Positions 1 through 5,373 of a stretch of 21,902 nt of DNA are shown here, piece by piece. Both the position numbers and the translations under genes were made by a program. Each line of letters begins with the position of its first letter. Position 1 is the first letter of the stretch. The DNA is from a virus, in the IMG/VR virus record IMGVR_UViG_3300042453_001723, positions 1 to 21,902 of that record. One strand, given 5' to 3'. Under the pieces are notes generated by a model. The model searched no databases, was not told where the DNA came from, and saw nothing but the letters and a program-made list of their open reading frames with translations.

Positions 1-691
1 CGATCAGGTCAAGCTGGCCCGCCATCGGATTGATGTCGTTGTCAGCCGAACCCACCGCGAACTTCGTCCCGAGGATCTTCTCAGCCACGAAGCGGTTGGT
101 CGGGGCGACCAGCAGCTTCTCGGGCATAAGGTTGATCTTCAGGTCGGAGTCGTCGCGCAAGTCGTGGATGTCGATGTACGCCTGCTCCAGCGACGCCTGC
201 GTCAGGTCCGAGGCGACAGCGGGGATGTTCCGCTGGGTGCCACCACGGACATTCGGGTGCGTCGAGGAGAAGAAGGCGTTGCCATCCGCCGTCAGCATCG
301 TGCTGAAGCCGAGGTTGAAGACCGAAGCGGCGACGGTCTCTTCCGTCTGACGCATCGACTCAGCCAGCATCTTCGGCACGTTGTTGATGACGTTATACTG
401 CTCGTCTTCCATCAGTTCGCGGGTGATCGTCGTGCCCAGCCCGTAGGTCAGGTTGACGTACTCGCGCTGATAGCCCTGGAGCATGTCCACATACGGGACG
501 CTGTCACCATCGTCCTTCTGCCCGACGAGGCCGAAGCCCGTCACGCCCTGCTCCTTCTCGAACGCCTTGTTCGAGCGACGCAGGATCATGAAGCGGTTCC
601 ACAGCGGCGGGTAGCGGCGGTAGGTGTCGGCCCAGATCGTGGAGATGCCGGGCCACAGGAGTTCAGGGAGATTGCCAGTTCCGGTCGTCAT
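1..691 (-). CDS. Major capsid protein (3' part missing, runs off left end)
   Basis: This is the first 230 residues of a phage major head protein; the C-terminus lies beyond the left edge. The start is ATG at 691-689, preceded by a good Shine-Dalgarno sequence (GGGAGGA, about 6 nt away). The reading frame stays open to base 2. The protein begins MTTGTGNLPELLWPG and contains ITRELMEDEQYN, FFSSTHPNVRGG and LLVAPTNRFVAEKIL. The combination of a 'TH-PN' loop and an 'L-V-P' strand is typical of HK97-fold heads related to the Mu gpT-like group. The position supports this: it lies last in a scaffold, decoration, capsid order downstream of portal and terminase. It would form the icosahedral shell. The family name rests on recalled motifs; the capsid role is well supported by context. 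Confidence 0.85.
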   Translation of the reverse strand, partial: MTTGTGNLPELLWPGISTIWADTYRRYPPLWNRFMILRRSNKAFEKEQGVTGFGLVGQKDDGDSVPYVDMLQGYQREYVNLTYGLGTTITRELMEDEQYNVINNVPKMLAESMRQTEETVAASVFNLGFSTMLTADGNAFFSSTHPNVRGGTQRNIPAVASDLTQASLEQAYIDIHDLRDDSDLKINLMPEKLLVAPTNRFVAEKILGTKFAVGSADNDINPMAGQLDLI

Positions 692-706
692 GTGCGGTCC
701 TCCCTA

Positions 707-1300
707 TCAGGTCGAGGTGTAGGAGTGGAGGGCGATGCGGACCTCAAGGTCAATGTACGCATTGCCCCAAGCCGAGTTGTTGGCGACCGAGCCGAGGCCG
801 CGAGCCTCAGTCGGAGCCAGACCCAGCACCTGGAAGGTCTTCACGGACGTATCCGCCGAACCCGCACGGATCTGCATCACCGAGGTGCCCGCAGCCGTGT
901 TGCCGTTCGTCGCAGCCGTCAGCGAGACGTACTGCCCGACCATCGTCTCCGCAGCGGAGGCGTCGGCCTGACAGATGAACGTGATCTGCTGGCTGTCGTA
1001 GACCGCCGCCCACCCAGCCGTCGAGGCGGGGAGGAAGGGACCACGGTTAGGCTGGTTGAACGTGAGCGGGCGACCGTTCTCGTCAAACAGCTCCGAAACC
1101 ACGCCGAGGCATCGGGTGTTCGCGGCAGCGTTGGACGAGAGGCGGATCACGCCGAGGCCCGCCGAGTTGAATCGGACGGGGTCGTTGATGAACAGGCCCT
1201 GGGTATTGCCCGACGCAGTCACTCGATAGAGCTTCGTGCGAAGGGTGTTGCCAGCAGCCTTGTTCCGAATGGCCTGGAGGCCATAGGGAGCGTCGGTCAT
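707..1300 (-). CDS. Putative capsid decoration / head structural protein
   Basis: This is a 197-residue protein starting MTDAPYGLQAIRNKAAG. AAGGAG lies 6 nt upstream of the ATG, and the gene ends 15 nt before the capsid gene. It has no signal peptide or membrane segment. Composition is rich in Ala, Thr, Asn and Ser with short beta-prone stretches such as RTKLYRVTASG and QQITFICQADAS, and it ends DLEVRIALHSYTST. Proteins of this size, composition and place directly before the major capsid gene are usually head decoration or stabilising proteins in environmental podovirus-like phages. I do not see a catalytic motif. The role is inferred mostly from gene order, so another virion component is possible. 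Confidence 0.55.
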   Translation of the reverse strand: MTDAPYGLQAIRNKAAGNTLRTKLYRVTASGNTQGLFINDPVRFNSAGLGVIRLSSNAAANTRCLGVVSELFDENGRPLTFNQPNRGPFLPASTAGWAAVYDSQQITFICQADASAAETMVGQYVSLTAATNGNTAAGTSVMQIRAGSADTSVKTFQVLGLAPTEARGLGSVANNSAWGNAYIDLEVRIALHSYTST

Positions 1301-1321
1301 GTTGGACTCCTTCTGGAGGGG

Positions 1322-1765
1322 TTAGTCGATTGTGATGTCGCCCTCGACGGTAACGCCCGTCTTTGAGCGGATGTCTCTCTTCGTCCTCGTCTTGAGGCCC
1401 GTAAGCTGCTCCTGAGATGCGTTGCGGTAGTACTCCTCGCGCTCCCGAGCCATTTCTTCGGGCATCTTCATGAGGACCATGTCCCGATACTCCAGCACAC
1501 CGGCTGAACTTCCCGCCCCCGACTCCACCCCATTGGGGCGGTCGTGGACAGCGTCTCCAGCATTCGCCTGCTCCCAGCCTTCAGCACGCTTCTTCAGCAT
1601 GTTGGCGGGTTCGGCGTGGACCCAGCGAAGCCTGCTGGACGAGTCCCTGCTCTTGATGCCGAGAGGAGCGGCGGGCACCCAACTACGGTTTCCCTTCTTT
1701 GCCGACTTCTTCCGGCCCTTCTCCGCGAGCGCACCGGCTGCGGAATCGTTGTCAATGTCTGCCAT
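1322..1765 (-). CDS. Conserved-looking phage protein of unknown function in head module
   Basis: This 147-residue hydrophilic protein starts at ATG 1765, which has GGAGG 7 nt upstream. A TTG codon 6 nt further up is in frame but sits on the ribosome binding site, so I did not use it. The N-terminus is basic (GRKKSAKKGNR). A central segment LRWVHAEPANMLKKRAEGWE resembles the 'RWV-P-N-KRAEGW' stretch seen in small proteins beside phage capsid genes. The end is a charged helix (MPEEMAREREEYYRNAS). There are no membrane segments. It starts 2 nt after the scaffold stop, so it is co-translated with head-assembly proteins. A structural or assembly role is likely but not assigned. Confidence 0.6.
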   Translation of the reverse strand: MADIDNDSAAGALAEKGRKKSAKKGNRSWVPAAPLGIKSRDSSSRLRWVHAEPANMLKKRAEGWEQANAGDAVHDRPNGVESGAGSSAGVLEYRDMVLMKMPEEMAREREEYYRNASQEQLTGLKTRTKRDIRSKTGVTVEGDITID

Positions 1766-1767
1766 GG

Positions 1768-2691
1768 TCAATCCTCCACCGCAACGACCCTACCCATAGC
1801 CTTCTTCTGCTTGAGGTAGAGTTCGTGTGCTTCCTTGCTGGTCTTGGCGAGCGAACCGCGCCCACCCATGAACATCGCCTCTGCGATGACTCGCTCCTGA
1901 TTGCTCAGGCTCGTGCGCTCACGCTCCTGCGGGGCCGGTCGGCCACGGGGAGACGAGAACGCTCGGCGGACTGGGTTTGGACGCTCGTCCTCGTCATCGT
2001 CCGTCGCGAGCAGCTTCTCCATCCGCCGATCCACCTCGCCCAGGATCTCCCGGACGGGCGCATCTGGCATCGTGCGCGCGACACGCTGGATCAGGTCCTG
2101 GGTAGACGCGAACTCGGGATGGTTCGGCATGGCCCAAGGACGCAGCGGTTCGCCGTCGTCGTCCTTCTGCCCCTGCCACGCATTTATGACGTTGACCTCC
2201 GTCTGGGAGATCACCGACTCCGACTGCGCGGGCTTCTCTGGCGGGGCCTTCGCGGCCTGCTTCATCTCCAGCAGGCGTTCGTTGGCCTCCATGAAGGCCT
2301 CCGTGTCACCCGTGGCGAGGGCTTCCTTGGCGTCCTTCTTGAGGGTCGCCAGTTCGGCCTGCATCTCCTTGTCCCGCATGCCCCCGGCGATGGTCTCAAG
2401 GGCCTTCTGGAGCTTGGTGTTCTGCTCGGCAAGCAGGGAGATCTGCCGCTCGGTCTTCTCCGCTCGCTCGTTCGCCTCCTTGGTGTGGCGATAGAGGCGA
2501 TTGAAGCGGGCCTTCAGCTTGGGGTCTTCGATCTCGACCCAATCCGTTCCCTTCTCTTCGGGTTCCTGATCGACAGCTTTCGGCGCGGCCTTGGGGGCTG
2601 CGGCTTCGGGCTTCGCGACAGGAGCTTTCGCAGGCGCGACAGGAACCTCGTCATCGGTGACCTCCACGCGATTTCCGATCCTCTCGGTCAT
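1768..2691 (-). CDS. Capsid scaffold-like assembly protein
   Basis: This is a 307-residue, strongly charged protein whose ATG overlaps the co-chaperonin stop (ATGA). Residues about 15-50 are a low-complexity Ala/Pro/Lys/Glu linker. Residues about 55-160 are a long predicted coiled coil (HTKEANERAEKTERQISLL and following heptads). The C-terminal third is basic and Arg/Pro-rich (RRAFSSPRGRPAPQERER) with a helical tail. This layout of acidic N-terminus, coiled coil and basic capsid-binding tail is typical of internal scaffolding proteins. The location a few hundred bases upstream of the capsid gene fits. No protease motif (Ser/His pair) is evident, so it is not an obvious protease-scaffold fusion. 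Scaffold is an inference from architecture and gene order. Confidence 0.7.
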   Translation of the reverse strand: MTERIGNRVEVTDDEVPVAPAKAPVAKPEAAAPKAAPKAVDQEPEEKGTDWVEIEDPKLKARFNRLYRHTKEANERAEKTERQISLLAEQNTKLQKALETIAGGMRDKEMQAELATLKKDAKEALATGDTEAFMEANERLLEMKQAAKAPPEKPAQSESVISQTEVNVINAWQGQKDDDGEPLRPWAMPNHPEFASTQDLIQRVARTMPDAPVREILGEVDRRMEKLLATDDDEDERPNPVRRAFSSPRGRPAPQERERTSLSNQERVIAEAMFMGGRGSLAKTSKEAHELYLKQKKAMGRVVAVED

Positions 2692-3005
2692 GCGGCGACA
2701 GCCTTGGCGTCATCCTCGATGACACCGATGATGTCTTCCTCCTGCATGACGTACAGGCCCGGCTCAAAGGCGATGGGCTTGGCCGCCCACTTGCCGAAGA
2801 GAACCCGGTCACCAGCCTTCATCACCTCGCAGGCTTCGCCCACGGAGACGACTACGCCCTCGTCGGGGATCATCTTCTCTTCGACGGTCTTGGGGATCTC
2901 GAAACCCATCTTGTTAAGGGCCGAGTACTTGGTGCCGATGGACGCCTGTAGCGTCTCTGCACGGACGACAACCCTCGCGAAGAGGGGTCGTAGTTTCTTG
3001 CTCAT
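2688..3005 (-). CDS. Phage-encoded GroES-like co-chaperonin (Cpn10)
   Basis: This 105-residue protein, close to the usual 95-100 residues of GroES, begins MSKKLRPLFARVVVRAETL, matching the first strand of the Cpn10 fold. Further matches are GVVVSVGEACEVMKAGDRVLFGKW, split by the usual 'GD-V-F' turn, and the closing strand EEDIIGVI. Residues about 20-37 correspond to the mobile loop that contacts GroEL. The role would be to cap host GroEL while it folds virion proteins, as T4 gp31 does for the T4 capsid protein. Its placement directly before the scaffold and capsid genes, with an ATGA overlap to the scaffold, supports that. The ribosome binding site AGAGG lies in a small hairpin listed separately. 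Confidence 0.88.
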   Translation of the reverse strand: MSKKLRPLFARVVVRAETLQASIGTKYSALNKMGFEIPKTVEEKMIPDEGVVVSVGEACEVMKAGDRVLFGKWAAKPIAFEPGLYVMQEEDIIGVIEDDAKAVAA

Positions 3006-3010
3006 GCTTT

Positions 3011-3036
3011 CCTCTTTGGGCGGAATGCCCGAGAGG
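3011..3036 (-). promoter_or_regulatory. Hairpin covering the ribosome binding site of the co-chaperonin gene
   Basis: On the minus strand CCTCT and GGGC pair with GCCC and AGAGG across a short loop. The last arm, AGAGG (3015-3011), is the Shine-Dalgarno sequence 5 nt before the co-chaperonin ATG. The stem is 5 plus 4 base pairs with small internal bulges. Such a fold could reduce initiation or make it depend on upstream events or temperature. The pairing is directly visible; a regulatory effect is inferred. Confidence 0.4.
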
Positions 3037-3060
3037 AAACTAGCGGATCGGCAGGGAGGC

Positions 3061-3100
3061 GGAAGGGGGGATCAGAGGAGGGGGACGGATCCCCCCTTCC
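3061..3100 (-). terminator. Perfect 13-bp inverted repeat, terminator- or processing-type hairpin
   Basis: GGAAGGGGGGATC at 3061-3073 is perfectly complementary to GATCCCCCCTTCC at 3088-3100, with a 14-nt loop. It lies between the 12-codon micro-ORF and the co-chaperonin gene in the only sizeable gap of the left operon (3006-3125). No U-tract follows on the minus strand, so it may be a weak terminator, an RNase processing site or a stability element that sets the ratio of upstream to downstream virion mRNAs. Confidence 0.5.
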
Positions 3101-3125
3101 AGGGTGTTCACGACTGGCAGGCTGA

Positions 3126-3164
3126 TTAGCAGCCGCGACCACCCTTTTTCGGCTTCTTCTTCAT
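3126..3164 (-). CDS. 12-residue basic micro-ORF (MKKKPKKGGRGC)
   Basis: A complete ORF of 12 codons encodes MKKKPKKGGRGC and ends in TAA. It is preceded by an unusually strong ribosome binding site that begins directly after the stop codon of the 317-residue upstream gene. The peptide has six Lys/Arg, three Gly and a terminal Cys. It resembles other small basic proteins in this operon, one of which also ends in Cys. It could be a nucleic-acid- or membrane-binding peptide, or the element could mainly drive translational coupling. Evidence for translation is the ribosome binding site alone. Confidence 0.5.
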   Translation of the reverse strand: MKKKPKKGGRGC

Positions 3165-3166
3165 CT

Positions 3167-3177
3167 GGATCACCCCC
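3167..3177 (-). promoter_or_regulatory. Extended Shine-Dalgarno sequence, near-full complement of 16S rRNA 3' end
   Basis: On the minus strand the sequence GGGGGTGATCC lies 2 nt before the micro-ORF ATG. It matches GGAGGTGATCC, the exact complement of the conserved bacterial 16S 3' tail, at 10 of 11 positions. Typical ribosome binding sites in this window match only 4-6 bases. The core GGGGG is about 8 nt from the ATG, which is good spacing. Confidence 0.6.
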
Positions 3178-4131
3178 TTACAGGAACCCTCGAATGGACT
3201 CGTAGGTTGCCGCTGCATCAGCCGGATTGGCGAATGGGCGACCGAGAACCGAAGAAGCATACTGCTGTTCGATGGGAAGAACATAGGGATTCTGCACGGG
3301 CGCGCCAGCGTCAGAAATCAGCCCCCGCGAGAGGAGGTTGGCGTAGTACCGGCGTACCGGATCGGTACGGAAAGCGGAGTTCACGCCCTGCGTCCCGTAG
3401 GTGGAGATGAGCGCGCGCTGCTGGATGTCGCTCATGCCGGGGCCGATGAAGGAACTGATCTCCTGCGGCGGGGCCATCTCGCCGCCACGGAGGTAGCGGG
3501 GCGTGGGGTTGGAGACGGGGACGAATGCCTCGTTCCGCATCTCACCAAGGCCGGTGCCGAGGTTGCCGGGGAAATCCGGGCCACCCATGAACGCTTCCAT
3601 CTGGCGACCGCCCTCAAACGTAGGGTCTGCAACGGCATCTGGACCGTAAGCAGAACGGGCCTGCCTGCCGAGTTCTGCCATCCCGGCCCCAAGAAGCGAA
3701 ACAATCCCAACCCCCGGAGCGTAATCGCCGATATCAAGCGCGCGCCCAGCACTACGTCCCAATGCGCCAAGCCCAGACAACGCAACCTCGTTCTGACCGG
3801 CTATCAAGCCGCCGCTCTGAATCGCCTGCTGGTCTTGCTGGGACAGGTCTGCAATCTGGCCTCCGCCCCCAGAATCGCCCGGTGTGCCGGCTGAAACGTC
3901 TCCAGACCTTTCGCCAGCCGATCCAAACCCACCCTCCATTGATCCATCAAAATACTCCCGCAGGCCCGTGCGGGGGTTGCGGCTGCCAGCGCCGCCAAGC
4001 GCCTTCAGGAGAGCCTTCTCGCGCGGGTTCACATGGGCAAGCTCGGTGTCCCCGTAGCGACCCTGCTTGCGGAGGATCTCCATGGCGGCGGCACCGGGCG
4101 AGGTCTTCATGCGGTTCTGGCGGCGGATCAT
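3178..4131 (-). CDS. Gly/Ala-rich virion-associated protein with 'GDTxLAHVNPxE' N-terminus
   Basis: This is a 317-residue protein whose ATG at 4131 has GGAGA about 6 nt upstream. The N-terminal segment (residues about 26-61) contains GDTELAHVNPREKALLKALG and SRNPRTGLREYF. I recognise this pattern at the start of many uncharacterised phage structural proteins. The middle is low-complexity Gly/Ser (GERSGDVSAGTPGDSGGGG). It is followed by an Ala/Gly/Leu-rich, weakly hydrophobic stretch (ALSGLGALGRSAG, GIVSLLGAGMAELG) that could insert into a membrane. The C-terminal half is soluble. Possible roles are internal virion/ejection protein or head-tail component. The function is not established; membership of the virion module is clear from position. 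Confidence 0.65.
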   Translation of the reverse strand: MIRRQNRMKTSPGAAAMEILRKQGRYGDTELAHVNPREKALLKALGGAGSRNPRTGLREYFDGSMEGGFGSAGERSGDVSAGTPGDSGGGGQIADLSQQDQQAIQSGGLIAGQNEVALSGLGALGRSAGRALDIGDYAPGVGIVSLLGAGMAELGRQARSAYGPDAVADPTFEGGRQMEAFMGGPDFPGNLGTGLGEMRNEAFVPVSNPTPRYLRGGEMAPPQEISSFIGPGMSDIQQRALISTYGTQGVNSAFRTDPVRRYYANLLSRGLISDAGAPVQNPYVLPIEQQYASSVLGRPFANPADAAATYESIRGFL

Positions 4132-4150
4132 GCGGCTCTCCGTTTTGCGG

Positions 4151-4357
4151 TCACTCTATGATTCCGGGGGAATCAAGCAACCTCCCTACGAGTTGAAGGG
4201 CCTCGTCAAAGCCCTGCGCGCGGCCCATCGCCAGCAAGTCCTGCGCCATGCGGTAGCGGTGGTGGACGTTCTGCTTGCGGATCTCCTGGACGAGGTACTG
4301 CGTCACCGGGTGGCGACGCCAGTTCTCCACCTCATCCGGGTCGAGGCGATGGATCAT
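4151..4357 (-). CDS. Small phage protein of unknown function (68 aa)
   Basis: This protein starts MIHRLDPDEVENWRRHPVTQYL and overlaps the stop of the preceding 53-residue gene by ATGA, so it is translationally coupled. It is predicted to be mostly helical and soluble (VQEIRKQNVHHRYRMAQDLL, FDEALQLVGRLL). Similar 'W-HP-T' small proteins sit among structural genes of podovirus-like phages, but I know of no assigned role. No cysteine or metal motif is present. Confidence 0.6.
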   Translation of the reverse strand: MIHRLDPDEVENWRRHPVTQYLVQEIRKQNVHHRYRMAQDLLAMGRAQGFDEALQLVGRLLDSPGIIE

Positions 4358-4515
4358 CGTTTCTTCCTCGCCGCCCTCATGTTGTCAACGAGGTTGGGGT
4401 AGGGGCGACCAGCCTTCTTGGCTGCCGCCTTGGCGGATGCCTTCTGCGCCGGGGACAGGGCCTTGGGCTTGCCAAGGGACTTCGGGCGGGCGCGGTCCCA
4501 GATGGGCTTCTTCAT
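4354..4515 (-). CDS. Small basic phage protein, 53 aa, 'RPYPNLVDN' family
   Basis: This ORF is below usual length cut-offs. It encodes MKKPIWDRARPKSLGKPK, then a Lys/Ala-rich helix, then GRPYPNLVDNMRAARKKR. I recognise the 'IWDRARPKSLGKP...RPYPNLVDNM' pattern as a recurring small protein near the head genes of environmental phages. It is very basic, with about 16 Lys/Arg and only two acidic residues. It sits 1 nt after the stop of the neighbouring 82-residue gene and overlaps the next gene by ATGA, so it lies in an unbroken coupled series. A nucleic-acid-binding virion or assembly role is plausible; none is proven. Confidence 0.75.
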   Translation of the reverse strand: MKKPIWDRARPKSLGKPKALSPAQKASAKAAAKKAGRPYPNLVDNMRAARKKR

Positions 4516-4516
4516 G

Positions 4517-4765
4517 TCAGCACTTCCATGCACGGAGGGACTTGTTGATACGGGAGTTGGGGTCGTTGGCCGTCTTGGCCGAGGTGAGCTTCTTCTTCAT
4601 GCCTTGCATCCTCGCACAGAACGACCTCTTGCGCGGCCCCCCTTCCGGCTGCGGGGGCTTGAGCGTCCCCCCCGTTGCGGCCTTGTAGCTGGCCCTGCCC
4701 CTAGCGTTGAGGCCGCCCTTTGGGTTCTGCCCGGCCTTTCGCTGCCATGCGGGGGTCTTCGGCAT
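4517..4765 (-). CDS. DUF6321-like small basic phage protein
   Basis: This 82-residue protein carries the family pattern PAWQRKAGQNPKGGLNARGR, then LKPPQPEGGPRKRSFCARM, and ends TANDPNSRINKSLRAWKC. The 'KSFCARM-GM-KKLTS...DP-SRINK-LR-W-C' signature is one I associate with DUF6321, common in marine and freshwater phages. Two cysteines (in FCAR and at the C-terminus) are conserved in that pattern and could bind metal or form a disulfide. The protein is strongly basic. Function is unknown. It sits between other small basic proteins and the portal module, suggesting a virion or packaging-related role. Confidence 0.8.
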   Translation of the reverse strand: MPKTPAWQRKAGQNPKGGLNARGRASYKAATGGTLKPPQPEGGPRKRSFCARMQGMKKKLTSAKTANDPNSRINKSLRAWKC

Positions 4766-4774
4766 CAGTCACTC

Positions 4775-5158
4775 CTATGAGTTGAGAAGGAGGAAGACGA
4801 CATCCTCGTCATCCTCGCGAAGGGCAATCTCCCTGTCCAGCGTCGCGCGCAGCTTGGCGTTGACGGCTCGGGACAGGCGCTCCTGCTCGGCAAGGCGGGC
4901 TTCCAGTTCGTTGACCCGCCTCAGTTCCTTGCGGATCTTCCTGACGGCACGGTCGCCAAGGATCTGCTTGGCAAGGATGTTGGTGCTGATCGTGGCGGCG
5001 GGCGCGATGACTTGCTCATTGACCACCACCTGTGGGTCAAGGTTCTCGGGCGTGACGCGGAGGTAGACGCCGGGCGAGACCTGACGGATGAACGATCCCT
5101 GAATCTTCTGATAGGACGCCCACCGCTGGAACTTCTGGGGTATCGCTGGCTGCTTCAT
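4775..5158 (-). CDS. Coiled-coil protein of unknown function next to portal
   Basis: A 127-residue protein begins MKQPAIPQKFQRWASYQKIQ. Residues about 10-65 appear beta-rich (SFIRQVSPGVYLRVTPENL, VVVNEQVIAPAATI). Residues about 68-118 form a charged coiled coil (VRKIRKELRRVNELEARL and onward). The start overlaps the stop of the 71-residue gene before it by ATGA. A small globular head with a C-terminal coiled coil beside the portal would suit an adaptor, tail or internal virion component. I recognise no specific family. Confidence 0.6.
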   Translation of the reverse strand: MKQPAIPQKFQRWASYQKIQGSFIRQVSPGVYLRVTPENLDPQVVVNEQVIAPAATISTNILAKQILGDRAVRKIRKELRRVNELEARLAEQERLSRAVNAKLRATLDREIALREDDEDVVFLLLNS

Positions 5159-5370
5159 TTCATCATCCCTCCGGGTACGACCTCTACGCCCTCTGCCCTT
5201 CCATCGGCACCACGGATGATCCTTCGCGGAGCGCCCATGGACTGCATGAGGGACTGGATGATCTGCATCATGCGCTGGTCGCGGGCAGCGTTCTGGGCTT
5301 CCATCTGCGAGATCATCAGGCGCACATCATCGCCCATGCTCGTCGCAAGCTGCTGCGTGGACGAAGTCAC
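5155..5370 (-). CDS. Small helical protein of unknown function (71 aa)
   Basis: This starts with GTG at 5370, 3 nt after the portal stop, and encodes MTSSTQQLATSMGDDVRLMI. It then has a Met/Gln-rich helix (MMQIIQSLMQSMGAPRR) and a short tail ending PGGMMK. No clear Shine-Dalgarno precedes the GTG, so translation probably depends on coupling to the portal. An internal ATG at codon 12 is an alternative start. It is similar in composition to the Gln/Met-rich tail of the portal just upstream. Function is unknown. Confidence 0.5.
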   Translation of the reverse strand: MTSSTQQLATSMGDDVRLMISQMEAQNAARDQRMMQIIQSLMQSMGAPRRIIRGADGRAEGVEVVPGGMMK

Positions 5371-5373
5371 GGC

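Noticed and set aside
164-1366. 400-residue plus-strand frame across the capsid and decoration genes
   Set aside because: It is antisense to well-supported virion genes, is Arg/Val/Asp/His-rich as expected from the complement of GC-rich codons, and shows no motif or good ribosome binding site.
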